Source: Utricularia gibba
Lineage: Eukaryota; Streptophyta; Magnoliopsida; Lamiales; Lentibulariaceae
NCBI GenBank assembly: GCA_002189035.1
Contig: NEEC01000020.1
Span: forward strand, 806,001-870,000
Direction of reading: 5' to 3'
DNA: 64,000 nucleotides
The translations under genes and the position numbers were made by a program. The notes beneath the pieces were generated by a model, which worked only from the letters and a program-made list of their open reading frames with translations, was not told the origin of the DNA and did not search any database. Within the stretch, counting starts at the first letter, position 1; every line of letters begins with the position of its first letter. Of the stretch, positions 48,146 through 60,810 are shown piece by piece.

Positions 48146-48740
48146 AATGTCAAATTCAAAAGGTAACATGAGAAAGATGACTCGTCAAATGAAAAGTTTA
48201 CTTTGAGAATTATGGAACCAGAATTTGCAAGATTGCAACATATTTTAGAAAATATCAATGATAAACTTAATGAACACAAAAATTCTCTTCAAAATTTTGG
48301 AAGAATCCAAGATATGCAAAATAATCATACTGCTAAAAGAGGTCAAAGTGTGTGAATGTCTCAATGCAATTATAGTGAACTTGATTTTAGTAATCAATGA
48401 AATGAAAGTAACATTGGAAGAAGAGATAAAATCCAGAATGATAATGATGATATGTATTTTGAGTAGGGTGAAAATGAGAATATAAATGAAGATAAAAAAT
48501 AATTTCAAGACCAAGTAGTTAGAAGAGAGAGCACAAAAAATGATAGAAATATTAATAATATTAAATTGAAAATTGTTCAATTTAAAACAGAATGATCCAA
48601 ATACTTATCTATAATGAAAAATTCGAATAGAACATGTTTTTTTTATTGTAACAATTACTATGAAGTAAAGAAAATCAAATTAACTTCCATGAAATTTATC
48701 AATTATGCTTTAATTTGGTGGAATCATTTTGCTTTATTCA
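48146..48740 (+). mobile_element. Ty3/gypsy gag remnant
   Basis: Starting at an ATG near 48148, pieces of a gag polyprotein can be read with stops and shifts between them. They include RRDKIQNDNDDMYFE, NNIKLKIVQF, then NYYEVKKIKLTSMKFINYAL and IWWNHF. The last block matches the conserved gag motif in which YALIWWDQ follows a Lys-rich stretch. No LTRs or pol region found. Confidence 0.7.
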
Positions 48741-49670
48741 GATTAGTTTCCATAAAATTCGAGTAAAACATGTTATACTTCCACTTCTATGTTTCACTAT
48801 TTTCATTTTACCGTTTTCAAATAACATAGATTGTAGACTAGGTTTTTAAATATATATTTATAACTCAACTAATGTTTATCAATTAGTACTCACATTCTTT
48901 CTAATAAGTTTATTTACATAGAAGAGAAGTCTCATCCCTTCATACCATTTTTTAAATCATGTTGATGAGATGCATATTATGAATCAATTGTATTGATGTA
49001 AAAATAACATATGCTAAATTGTAAATTGAAAAATTTTAAGCACCCCAATGCTTTATTGATGTGTGGGTAGTTAACAATAGTCATGCAATTTGACAACAAA
49101 TATTGTAGATACTATATTTTTCCTATTTATTTTTTTTATTAATGAGATTAATATTTAAATTGGTCTTTTGAAATAATAAATTGTTAATTTTTAGTTAGAT
49201 ATTTATATCATTTAGACCATGTATATATTCAAACCCAATCATTTTTATAAAAAAAACTTAGGCCTTATTTGGCATGTAGAGTTAGAGGTGATTTATGACA
49301 AGTTTATAAAATTTTGATTGTTAAGTTTATAAAACTTAGCCCCTTGCGAAAAATTGATTATTCAAATAATCCTATTTTATAACTTTTAGCAAATTAACCT
49401 CTTCTAATGACGTAATTTGTTAAATAACCCTACTTTTTATAATATTATAGAATGGGTGTTTGCATGTAAATTTAAAATAATAAAAAATTCTCACTTGTGT
49501 GGATTTGAATATAAAATATCGTTTTAGCAAAGAGGCTTTTATTTTTTATATTTTAAAATGATTAAAGTTTTTTATTAAAGCATATTCACATGTCTGCATT
49601 TAATAATCAATTTAATGCAAAAAATAGTGCTACTAAAGCGAGGTAATTACTAAATTAATTCGCAAACAGC
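48740..49670. other. AT-rich intergenic DNA
   Basis: No gene recognised. A CCTTATTTGGCATG sequence near 49263 resembles a MITE end, but its partner end was not found. Confidence 0.35.
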
Positions 49671-49739
49671 CCACGGCCGTCGTCGTCGTCGTCCTCCCTC
49701 CCTCCCTCTGCTGCAGATCCTCCTTGTTGCCGTACAGAT

Positions 49740-52320
49740 ATGGCGCCTGTTGATCCACATTCTTACACTGATTCGGCTCATCCCTTCACCAATCATATCT
49801 CCTTCTCCTTCTACTTCGATTTCCCTTCATCCACCATTCTCTCAACCGCACTCCTCACTCTCGCGGCTCCGCACTCCGGCCCCTTGTCTCTCGATTCTCG
49901 TTCCCTCCAAATCTCCGCCGTCCTCGATCCGGCGACTCTTAATCCCCTACCTTTTTCCCTCCACCCCACTTCCCCCGACGCGATTCTAGGGCAATCCATC
50001 GTCGCTACGTTGTCTGGGCAGTCGCGGTTACTTATCATCTATAAAACTACTCCTTCCTCTTCTGCCCTTCAGTGGCTTTCCCCTCCTCAGACATCCAACA
50101 AGACGTTTCCCTTCGTGTATACTCAGTGCCAATCCATTCACGCTAGGTCAATTTTCCCTTGCCAAGATACCCCCGCTGCCCGCATCAAGTATTCCGCCAA
50201 ATTGAATATACCCAACTACTTATCTGCCGTTATGGCAGCCAAACATGTCTCCAGAAGGGAGCCTCTTCCTGGTGAGTGCTTTGGTGCGTGTGATGATTCA
50301 ATGTGGTGCAGGGAAGGTAGGGCTGTTGAGGAGTTTGTGATGGAGCAGCCAGTGCCACCTTACTTATTTGCTTTTGCTGTTGGAGAGTTGGTATCTAGGG
50401 AGGTGGGTCCGAGGACCAAGGTTTATTCCGAAGCGGTTCCGAGCTTGTTGGATGCTGTGGCCACGGAGTTTGCTGGTACTGAGCAGATGATCAAAACTGG
50501 GGAAGATCTTTTTGGGCCTTACGAATGGGAAAGATTTGATTTGTTGGTTTTGCCTCCTAGTTTTCCTTATGGAGGAATGGAGAACCCGAGGATGGTGTTT
50601 TTAACTCCAACTGTTATAAAAGGGGATGCAACCGGTGCACAGGTAGTGGCTCATGAGCTTGCTCATAGCTGGACCGGGAATTTGATCACCAACAAAAGCA
50701 ATGACCACTTCTGGTTGAACGAGGTACCACAGTTACTTCTGATCTGGTATATGAGTCTCTAAGGCTCTGGTAGGAATGAAGGAAGCCATTTCCATACTGA
50801 AGTCCATTGTTCTATATGTGTTATGACTTTTTGCTTAAAAGCCAATATGGTCCTTGTGACATCTTGTGTCTAGTTTATTTTGGTATTGCTTTCTTGAATC
50901 GATCACCAAATACTGTTGTTTAGACGAGAGTGCTTCTGTTGTTTATTTGAAGGGTGGTCAGAGAAGTGGGGGAATGATAGAAAAAGGGCCAACAAAACGC
51001 AGAACAGTAGTAAAGTAGACCTTTTTTGAACTCTAGGACCTGGACTGGAGTTGGATTTGAGAATCTATGAATAGGTGTAAAATTTACCTCTTGTTTGAGC
51101 TATAAGTGAAGCAAGAGTCTGTGCTGATGCAATGAAACTACTGATTTATATGTCCCCTGTTAGTTCTTGTGCTGAAATGTCCTAGCTTTGAGACAATCAT
51201 ACTTATAGAAAAGTCAGGGCATATGAAGGTTGATGTATGATGCTCACCTAAAGCTTAAAGCCCATAACTTCATTTCTTTTATGGTGCCGGTTTGATTTTC
51301 CTGTGTCATTGGAACTATAGGGTTTCACAACATATGCTGAGCGGAGAATAGTGGAGGCTGTGCAAGGCAAGGAAAAGGCTGTGCTATCAATTGGCATTGG
51401 CTGGAGAGGACTGATTGAGGAAACAGAGCGTTTCAAGGACAACATGGAGTTCACCAAATTGATAACTGATCAGCAAGGAGTTAATCCAGATGATGTCTAC
51501 TCAGAAGTGCCATACGAGAAGGGATTCCATTTCCTACTACGCATCGAAAGACAGGTGAACTCTTGAAACATTCAGCTTTTTTTTTTTTTTCACAAGATTT
51601 TGATAAGTTTCATGTTGCTTGCTTCACTCAGATTGGCAGACCAGCATTTGATGAATTTCTCAAGAAGTATATCGATGCATTCAAGTTTCAATCCATCGAC
51701 ACATATATGTTCATTGATTTCCTTAAAGCCAATGTTCCCGGCATAGAAGCTCAAATTGACCTCAAAACCTGGACTGAGGGAACTGGCATTCCACCAGATG
51801 CTCTGGAGCCTACTTCCGATGTGTACACAAAGATCATATCCCTCTCAAATGAATTCAAAGACGGCAGGATGCCTAACGAGGACGAAGTTGCCGCATGGGG
51901 AGGTCAGGAATGGGAACTCTACATCGAAAACCTCCCCAAATCCGTTGAGCCTTCTCAGGTAGTCATCTCCACAGCAAGAACTCAGGCATCTACAGAAGTG
52001 TAATTTTGATGATGAAATTGCAGGTATCTGCTCTGGACGAGCGGTACAGGCTCTCGGAATCGAGAAACTACGACGTGAAGGTGGCGTTTCTTCGTCTCGC
52101 CATCTCATCCGGGTGCAGCAACTACTACGCAGAAGTTGAGAGAACTCTGAGAGCAGTGGGGAGGATGAAGTACCTGCGTCCTCTGTACACAGCGCTGGTG
52201 AAACCCAGCAGTGGAGAAGACGGAAAAGTGTTCGCCAGAAGGGTGTTCTCCGATGCCTGTGGCGGCTACCACCCTATCGCTCAAGGCGTCGTGGAGGCCA
52301 TCCTCGCGAAGCATTCGTGA
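49740..52320 (+). CDS. LTA4H: Leukotriene A4 hydrolase-like M1 aminopeptidase
   Basis: Four exons, 49740-50723, 51321-51554, 51632-51958 and 52024-52320, with frame kept throughout, for 613 residues, the usual family length. The catalytic region has YGGMENP substrate recognition, then VVAHELAHSWTGNLI (HEXXH zinc site) and, across the first intron, FWLNEGFTTYAERR, whose Glu is the third zinc ligand. The C-terminal part, with ALDERYRLSESRNYDVKVAF and VGRMKYLRPLYTALV, is the armadillo-like C-terminal domain of LTA4H. Role: zinc-dependent aminopeptidase, probably cytosolic; epoxide hydrolase activity in plants is uncertain. The first intron is about 600 bp and reads open for 13 codons past the donor. 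Confidence 0.95.
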
Positions 52321-52399
52321 ACTCGAGTTCCGCTGTTTCATGTGTTGTACTGGATGGATTATGGGTGTCTGAAGGGATGATAATTTTAGTTTTGAGATT

Positions 52400-53780
52400 T
52401 AGAATTAGATTTTCATTATAAATTATTTAACAATAAGAAATGGAATATTGTCATATGCATGAAATTTTGAAAAATGACTTAACACGTCCTGACCTATAAT
52501 TAGGATAGGGTAAATTTTTTTATTGCATCAAGAACAACTTTAATGTTCTATAATTTAAATCAAAATCATTTTAAAAAATCATAAAACACAATTTATTTTT
52601 TTAAAAAATAAAAATAATAAAAAAGATATAAATTTTATTTATAAACATAAAAAAAGTGAAATAAAATACTAACAAAGATATAGAAAACACAAATATAAAT
52701 AATATAAAATTATTTATCATACATATTTAAATAGTTAATACATGTATTTCTATTTAAAACTTATTATAACTCAAAAATCTAAAAACTATAATGGGACAAA
52801 GTAATTTAAGGATGTTATAAAATGTAATGTGATGTATTTTTATAAAAGGAAGATTCAAATCTTTATATATTTCAATTGTAAGATCCAAATTTTCATTTAT
52901 TTCAATGATAAAATTCAAATCTCGGTGTATTTCAATAATAAGATTCAGATCTCCTTATTATATTTATATAATCTGAAAATATTCATATATTTGATTTTTA
53001 AGATTTTTCATATTATTCAAATTTGTACAATTCATAAACTATTGGGTTTGGATTTATCTTCAAATTCAATTAAAAGTATTATAAAAATTTACAAAATATA
53101 TTCTTCCTTACTCTTAAATTACCATAAAATATATAAAATTAATGAGAAAATCATGTATAAAATAGGTAAAAATAATCATATATGGTTACAAAGGACCATA
53201 ATTGAATGTAACAGCACATCACTTCACATATTTAGTAGATGCGTATAAAATAAATTATACAAAAAGCAACAAATTGATTGATTAATAAAATTTTCATGAG
53301 ATGGAGTTTTCAATATAGATTATTCAAATGTTTATGAATCAAATATATATTAAACAATATGTTTATCAAATGTCACAGTCTATATTTGTCTTGTACGATA
53401 TTATTCGATTTAATCATTCAACTCTCACAATTTTATACATAATTAATATAATCCATTTATTTAAGTATGTACTCTTCCCCAGCCTTAACAATAATACACC
53501 CATCCTTGTAAAATTTTTTAACTGAGTATGATTAATTTTTTCACACTTTATTAAGTATAATCAAATTTATAATACACACATTTTTAACTAATATGGAAAT
53601 ATCATCACTAGACTCCTAGCCGAATTTCAAATACACATAGTTTTCAACACATTTGTGTTTGGAGTCGTAAACAACCTTACTAAATACCACTTAAAATGAA
53701 TAAATATAAAAAAGATATTTTAACTCTCTAAATTTTCTTTATTTTGCGTTTAAATAAAAGGAAAAAAGGAATTTAGATAA
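52400..53780. other. AT-rich intergenic DNA
   Basis: No gene. A short tandem repeat lies at about 52852-52970 (unit of about 39 bp, AAGATTCAAATCT..ATATATTTCAAT with variants, three to four copies). Confidence 0.5.
52852..52970 (+). repeat. Short tandem repeat, about 39-bp unit
   Basis: Successive units share A(A/G)(A/G)ATTCAAATCT followed by TATTTCAAT; three to four imperfect copies. Confidence 0.6.
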
Positions 53781-54215
53781 ATTTGCCAAAATAACCGTTC
53801 TTTATCTGGGAGACGGAACCTAATTGGTCACACGTGCTATCAATCTCAGCCCTTGAAGGCGCATGCAATGATCCAAGCCGTTGATCTTCCCTTCCTCCTG
53901 CTATATAATAACCCGTCCCCAGCTTCCCTTTTCTTGACCAGCAGTTCCGTTTTCGCGAGAAACCGAATAGCCCGCCCTTTTGGAACCTGGAGAAATAAAC
54001 CATATACAGACTCTCATCAAACTTGTTCTCCTTTGTATCTAGGGCTTAAAGTACAAATCTCTGAAGAATTTGCCCTCTTTTTCTCCGATTTCGTTAGGTT
54101 TGCGATGGAATTTCTTGATTTGTGTTGATATTGATGGCGTTGTTCTAAAATCATAATAGATTCGTGGTTCTTCAGCGTGTTTCGGAGGCTCGATCTGTTT
54201 TTTTGGTGGGAGATT

Positions 54216-55575
54216 ATGATGAATCAACAGCAGCAGCATCAGCAGCCGCCGCCGCCGCCATTGATGAGCTTGAAGAACCACAATTTGATAAACATGAATC
54301 AAGCTCCAGTGCAGGTAACGTTGTTGTTTATCTTTGTTGAAATTCTTCAGCTTTTTTTTGAATATTTATTTTTTTATTTGTCATCATCTGCAGATGCTTC
54401 CTGTGCGTGTGGGCTATGGTATGTGGCCCCCACCGTCACACTTTCTTTCCTCAAAACCAACTGCTGGGGTTGTTCCTGGTTTTGAGAAATCGTTGGGTCC
54501 AAGGAGTGACTGGAACGCCAGGAAAGTGGCTGGTAGTAACAACCTTAACGATAAATGGAGAATTGAATACCAGAACGTGGCAGCAGTAGTTGGTTCAGGT
54601 GGTAAAATGATGGGGGTTGCTGCTGTGGGGAATTCTTCAACTTTTACGTATCAGCCCCCTAATTTGAATGAATTGCAGCATCGAAATCGATTGAAGATGA
54701 AGAAGTTTATTCCGAAAAGGAGGTTCAACAAAAATGGTGGTTTTAACTTGGATATTGTGGATCATAATGCTTTTTACCATAGTCGTAGTAGTAGGTCTCC
54801 ACCTTATGCTCCAAGAAATACCACTTCTTTTATAATCAGAGCAAAGAAAAGTGGGGGTATAGCATCATTGGTATCTCCTTCACCAGCGACACCTGCGATT
54901 TTGCCCTCTCCTTTTTTCTCTCCATCTAGAGAAATTTTGGTGGATATGGCGAAAGAAGAATGGGGTGTTGATGGATATGGATCAATGAAGGGGTTGATCA
55001 GGTTGAGGCCCCCTGGACATGAGAATGAGGAGGATGAAGGTGGTTCAAGTGACATTGATGCGGAAGAGCATGTTGAATTGGAGCGGAGACTGGACCATGA
55101 TTTGAGTCGGTTTGAGATGATCTACAATCCAAAGAGTAACAATCTTTCTAATAAGGAATATAATAATGTTTTGGAAAATCGCGTTGATGATCAAGATAGT
55201 CATATTGCCCAACTGGAGGAGGAGAATTTGATCCTGAAGGAAAGACTGTTCTTGATGGAGAGTGAGTTAGGAGATTTGAGAAGGAGAATGCAATATTTGG
55301 AGGGAAAACACAGTGGAGGTGAAGAGATGAATGAGGAAGTAATGGAGAATGACTCGGAGAATGAAAATGAGAGTCGTGAAGAAACGAATAGGCCTGAAGA
55401 ATTCAGTGACGAGAAAATTCACCTGGATGCATCTTCCTCAGGTCAAGATGCAGATAACTTCGATGTAGCCACTTTTGTAGATAAAAACATGGTTGCAGCT
55501 ACTGATGAAAGCATGAATCTTGGACCCTCTGAAGGCAATGGAACGATTGAGATGCAATTTGCTGATGATGATTAG
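54216..55575 (+). CDS. Conserved plant coiled-coil protein, function unknown
   Basis: Two coding exons, 54216-54314 and 54394-55575, giving 426 residues. The short first exon encodes a Gln/Pro-rich start (MMNQQQQHQQPPPPPLMSLK). The second has a basic middle (NRLKMKKFIPKRRFNK), then a strongly conserved-looking core TTSFIIRAKKSGGIASLVSP and EEWGVDGYGSMKGLIRLRPP. A coiled coil follows (QLEEENLILKERLFLMESEL) and then a very acidic Glu/Asn tail ending ADDD. Arabidopsis relatives carry the name PRLI-interacting factor, as far as I recall; I cannot confirm it. The basic stretch suggests a nuclear location. A TATA-like TATATAAT near 53902 and an ACACGTGC motif near 53831 lie upstream, implying a 5' UTR of about 280 bases. 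Confidence 0.82.
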
Positions 55576-56320
55576 AGTTTTGAATGATCCATCCTCGATC
55601 GTGACTCAGCTGAAATTGAGGGAGTTATTGAAGAGGAAACAGATTTTACTTCTTTGCTCAACATGTGATAAGGGATGATAGTATGGAGTAAAGTGTGCCA
55701 TAAAGTTGTCCCAGCTTATGGAATTGGACTACCGTAGCTTTCACAGTTACAGGGGAGCTAGTTCGTAGATACTGCGTTTTTATGCTGATGTGGTTCATTC
55801 ACTCTTTTGCCTTGTATAGCAAACTGTGAGCTTGAGCTCGTGATTCCATCTTATGTCTGGGTGAAAACTTGCCAGTGGAATACAAGAGGACGTTGTTCCT
55901 TGGTGGGCTGCCTCCTAGACGAGCCAAGAAAAAAGTATATCTACAGGCTGCTCCTCACATCAAAATCAGGGGTGAAGGAGGGATGACAGGGGAGTGATCA
56001 GGGATAGAGGCAAGGAACAAGGGTAAATGGAACGAAAATGAGACTTCTACATGAAAAGGGGAGCCAGCCTACTTCAACTGTGATGAAATCTTCAAAGCTG
56101 GTCCGAAGGGTAAGACTCTTTTCTCATTGGTTTTGTGAATGATTCAAGAGATAGCTGCTATAAACGAGGTGTACCGTCAAGATACTTACTTAAAAGGTAT
56201 CATGGATAAAGATTGACATTTAGGTGTAGTAGTATCGAACTGATTCAAAATATACGATAGTTTATTATCTTATCTTCACTTTTGTTCAATTTTCTCTCTT
56301 CATCTGCTTATTCTTGAGTT
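55576..56320. other. 3' flank of the coiled-coil gene
   Basis: Moderate GC with no frame resembling a protein. Probably 3' UTR in its first part. Confidence 0.4.
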
Positions 56321-56404
56321 GCAGATTATGCCCATTTTGCTCTTTTGATTAAAATTGTTACACAACTCTGTTGAAGTTGTTCAGTTTGGCTCACTAGGAA
56401 CTTC

Positions 56405-56760
56405 ATGAGCACTCTCTTCAGTCTCTCCATTCCTCGATCGAAGCCCCTGGCTCTCCCTTTTCTTCCATCCACGTCCAGCCGGTGCCCTCCCCCGAAAAAC
56501 TTCGAATGTGGCTGGGGCCGATTTAATCGTCTGCTCGACGGGAGGGGTTTGGAAGATGGAGTGTCCATGCAAAGGAGCACGAAGCCTCCACAGAAGGGGA
56601 AGTTCGGAAGAAAGAATCAGACACCGAGAAAAGCTTCCTGAACCGAGAGGCTTCATCTCATGTCTGAAAAATTTTGCTGCTGACTGCAAAAATGTGCCCC
56701 TGAGATCAACACTTGCACCTCACAAAAGGACATTGCTCTACACTACATACGTGTAAAGTG
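56405..56760. other. GC-richer patch with unassigned frames
   Basis: A plus-strand frame at 56405-56641 starts MSTLFSLSIPRSKPLALPFL, which looks like an organelle-targeting leader. A minus-strand frame at 56326-56580 is also open. Neither matches a family I know. It may be an exon fragment of a lost gene. Confidence 0.25.
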
Positions 56761-56996
56761 ACAGAAATCCTACAGCAAAAAGAAGCAGATTCATGTGTGC
56801 CTTCTGACTCCGAGGAAACTTAATGAAAATATTAATATATAGAGCTGTACAATAAAGGTAGTAAAGGATTTTCGTGTCCTATGAGAGGAGGCGGTTTGAA
56901 ATAATTTTTTTTTTAAAAAATTGTTATGCATACTATTAAAAAATAGTAATTTAGTCTACATCATTAAAAAAGAAAAAGAAAATATCAATATAAGCA

Positions 56997-57675
56997 TAGA
57001 ACTATAATTGGTTTGAACTAGAACTACAATTCGAAATATAACTATATGGTTTCGGTTCAAAATATTTGGAATCATGGAACCATCGATTTTGATTTGTACG
57101 GAATCAACTGGACCAATAATTCGAAACTGTGAATATCGGTTCGTATTAAAATATTCATTAAAACATGCAAGGCACTCATAATGAATTTGACAAATACTCA
57201 TAATGATTCTATTAGCGTATTGTGAATTGCGAATCATCTATAGTATATCGTGAACCATGAACTATTGATAATGCATTGTTTCTAATAATGTATTTGCCAA
57301 ACACCCATAACGATTGCTATAGATGTTTAGGATCAATTCTGAACATCCATATTATAGGTATCTAGAAATAGTTTTATAAAATTAAAATTTGTTACACAGA
57401 CACTTATAACGGTTTGCGCGGATGCCTCAAAAACGCATCATTCATTTAAGGAATAACCATCCTATTCCAGTTTCAGTTTGGTTCAACGGTTTCGATTTTG
57501 AATCAAAACCGTTGGTACCTATTCTAGTTTTAGTTTAGTTCAAAGTTTCGGAATCTGATTCCGAACCAAAACCAAAACTTTAGTGTACAACAAACTATGA
57601 TTTACAAACTAACGGTGCGAAAAAAACATTCAGTTCCGACCCGAAACCGAATGGTTGGGACCGATAGCACTACTC
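56997..57675. mobile_element. Non-autonomous hAT element (679 bp)
   Basis: An 8-bp target-site duplication TATAAGCA flanks it (56989-56996 and 57676-57683; the next base also matches). The left end is TAGAACTATAATTGGTTTGA; the right end, reversed, is GAGTAGTGCTATCGGTCCCA. The pair is related (TAG..CTAT..GGT) though imperfect. The interior repeats GGTTTCGGTTC-like and GAATCG/GAACCG motifs near both ends, as in many plant hAT derivatives. No coding capacity. Confidence 0.75.
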
Positions 57676-57689
57676 TATAAGCATATTAA

Positions 57690-58460
57690 CGTAATTCTTT
57701 CAGAAATTGAGAAGCTATCAAACGGCGTCGTTCCAATCGAATTTTTCATTTGAAAACCTTTCTGGGTGTCGGTCACATGAACATTTGCCCTTCGGACTGT
57801 TGGCATGTGAATGGCGGATGCCGGATTCACTTGCGACACAAGTAGAAGGAAATTGTTTTCTTGTCTGAAACTGTAGGGGCCCCGCCCCATCCACGACCTC
57901 CAACTTCCAACATGATGCATGCCGGTAGTTAACACAATGTTTGAAATTCAGAAATATTTTGAATTTTTAATTTGGGGAAGATGATATTGAGAGTGATTTC
58001 ACAATTTAGTTTCAAAGATCAATAATAATATTAAGAGAGACGTTGTGATTACTGATGAAAGGGATGGTGAAACTCGAGAGAAAGATTCCTCTAATTGCTT
58101 TGTGTTTAGTTCTTTGTAATTGTGTTATGACTCTTGTTTTTTAGTATTGTAACCTTTTTGTGATCCTTGAGGTGGAATTAGAGAGTTGGGCAGGATGAGC
58201 ATTGCAAACTAGGAATCATGATGATGCAGCATTGCAATGTCATCCCCAAACCGAGCTTCTACCGATTTGTCGAGTTTGAGCTGGGAGAGCTACATGTTGG
58301 AAACCCATGCATTTTTACTTTGAAATTTTCAAAAAAAATATAATTTGAGATAGACTTGAATTGAACATTTAATCTTTAACTTTAAAATCTTTTACTAACT
58401 AAGTTACGAGTGTAGATAATATAATTCATGTCTGTGTAAATATATATACATCAATTACGC
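57690..58460. other. Intergenic DNA
   Basis: 57690-57930 is GC-richer, with open frames on the minus strand that match nothing known. The rest is AT-rich. Confidence 0.35.
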
Positions 58461-58462
58461 CT

Positions 58463-58650
58463 ATGTAACTTCGTAATGCATTTATGGACATGATTTATTC
58501 TTAAACTATGCTCATGTTGCTTCCTGATGCATATATAGACGTAATTTATATATAAGCTATATTCATGTGGTTTCGTGATACATACACGAGCATGATTTAT
58601 ATGCAATTTGTACTCATATTGCTTCATAGTACATACACAGCGTGATTTTT
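58463..58650 (+). repeat. 51-bp tandem repeat, nearly four copies
   Basis: Units begin at 58463, 58514, 58565 and 58616, each starting AT(G/A)T and carrying TTGCTTC-like, GATGCAT-like and GATTTAT-like blocks. The spacing is exactly 51 bp for the first three units; the fourth is partial. The copies are diverged. Confidence 0.8.
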
Positions 58651-58659
58651 TTAAATTTG

Positions 58660-59420
58660 TGAATTAAGGATTTAATTTCGATTCATTTTAATTTTTTTAT
58701 TCTTATAAAATTAAAATTAAATAAAAAAGAATATTAAGAAATCGAAATAATTAATTAAAATATTGAAAATTCTATTAATTTTAATTACTTGTAATTTTTC
58801 ATAAAAATAATAATAATAAATTAAAATATCAATTACATATATATATATCTAAGTTTGTATTTCAACTTTTTATAAATAAACATTATTTATTTTTATTATG
58901 TTTATCAATATGATTTTATTGAAATAGAGATTTATTTTTGGATAAATAAAGAATAAGAAATTTAACAATAAATATTAATAGCATTATGATGAATTTTGCA
59001 TAGATTTATTTTTATCATTAAAATTATGAATTCAATAGATAGAATGAATATGCGTGAAGCCTATTTAAAAATAAATATTAAAAAATATTATACTCAAATA
59101 ATATTAATGATTCCTAATTTTTATATATTTAATTATGCTATTTTAAATTTTGGATGTGATATTATTTATTTTAATAATTATATCGCTCACATTTTTTCAT
59201 AAAAAATAGTCAAAACAAATTAATTTCTATCACGGGTAGAAAATAGCTACAAAAACCAATTTTCAACTAAATCAATCTTAATTACAATTAATTGATGTTA
59301 ATCATACCCGTTGACAGTCAGATGGCAGAATCGTAATTTGGGAGGTTTTTTTCGATTTTCTCTTCTCGGAATTGGAATTATTATTATTATTATTTTAAAG
59401 TAAAAGCTAAAACAAAAGCT
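58660..59420. other. AT-rich intergenic DNA upstream of the VAMP gene
   Basis: No gene recognised; an (ATT)n tract near 59380-59393. Confidence 0.4.
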
Positions 59421-59538
59421 TTGTCTACAGTTTGCTTGGTCATTCGACTCGTTTTCCTTCTGCATCTTCTTCGCGAACTGCTTTTACCAACAACTTTGCG
59501 TCTAGGGTTTGGGCTCAGCGGATTAGATAAGAGCAGAA

Positions 59539-60810
59539 ATGGGGCAGCAGTCGTTGATCTACAGCTTCGTGGCGCGTGGGACGGTGATCCTTGCGGAGTA
59601 CACTGAGTTCACCGGTAATTTCACCGGCATCGCCGCGCAATGTCTCCAGAAGCTCCCTGCCACCAACAACAAGTTTACCTACAACTGCGACAATCACACC
59701 TTCAATTACCTCGTCGAGGACGGATTCAGTAAGCTCAGGCTCCGATCTCTAGATCAGGGATGCATTTATATCTTGTTCGTGTTGTTTTGCTCTTATTTAT
59801 TGACTCGGGAAATTTCCTAAAATTAAACGGTATTTGAATCTGCATTGATTGGATCGATTTTTGGCTGTGTGATTTCGTCACGATGGCACAATATCTTTCT
59901 ATTGCGAGCTTAAATCTGTTTCTTTTTAACAGCGTATTGTGTGGTGGCTGTCGAATCTGTTGGGAGGCAGATTCCTATTGCATTTCTTGAGCGGACCAAG
60001 GAGGATTTTATTAAGAAATATGGCGGGGGAAAGGCTGCCACTGCTGTTGCTAACAGCTTGAACAAGGAGTTTGGGTAAGTTCTCATTTTGTCATAGTTTT
60101 TGTTTCCATATTGATGACTGGGATAGCCATATAAATCAGACCCAAGCTCAAGGAGCAGATGCAGTACTGCGTAGATCATCCGGAGGAGATCAGTAAGCTT
60201 GCAAAGGTGAAAGCTCAGGTTTCAGAAGTCAAGGGAGTTATGATGGAGAACATTGAGAAGGTGAACTCATAGATAGAATGCTTCTCTATTGCCTTTTTTT
60301 TTTTTTTTTTGTTGAGATGTCTCCTGAATTCATTTAAGTAGTTGAGCTACACTTAGAAATGATTCAAGAATCGGATGCTATCCGCAGGTTCTAGATCGTG
60401 GGGAGAAAATTGAGCTTTTGGTGGATAAAACTGAGAACCTTCGCTCTCAGGTCTGTCAATTCATCTTCAGTCATCAATAGGAAGTTTCAGCTTTCTTGAT
60501 TCTTTCTTGTGAATTCAAAATATTTAATGGGACTACCCAAGTTCATGTCTCTTTAACATGGGTTTCTCATACTCCTATTGTCTGTTTTTCTTCTTGTCAT
60601 TACCATTGGACTCATTTATTATTATTCTAATAATGTGATATGATGTTACCCTTGGGCTGGCAGGCACAAGACTTCAAGATGCAGGGTACGAAGATGAGGA
60701 AAAAGATGTGGCTGCAGAACATGAAGGTAAAGCTTATTGTCCTCGCCATCATCGTTGCCCTGATCCTCATCATCGTCTTATCGGTTTGCCATGGCTTCAA
60801 GTGTCACTAA
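59539..60810 (+). CDS. VAMP72-type longin R-SNARE (VAMP721/722-like)
   Basis: Five exons, 59539-59728, 59933-60074, 60140-60260, 60388-60450 and 60664-60810, summing to 220 residues, the family length. The longin domain starts [20 protein letters not shown] and continues with [20 protein letters not shown]. The SNARE motif contains [20 protein letters not shown] with the central zero-layer Arg. A C-terminal anchor [20 protein letters not shown] ends GFKCH. Role: vesicle R-SNARE for fusion at the plasma membrane or cell plate in secretion, cytokinesis and defence. The particular VAMP72 member is not resolved. Confidence 0.96.

Noticed and set aside
48245-48580. Minus-strand 111-codon frame rich in Ile/Phe
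   Set aside because: It is the antisense shadow of the AT-rich gypsy gag remnant.
52829-53248. 139-codon plus-strand frame
   Set aside because: Composition is that of AT-rich repeat DNA (Ile/Tyr/Lys/Phe only), and its repeated residues come from the short tandem repeat beneath it.
57675-57935. Minus-strand 86-codon frame
   Set aside because: It runs to the edge of the hAT element, resembles no family and lacks splice or promoter support.
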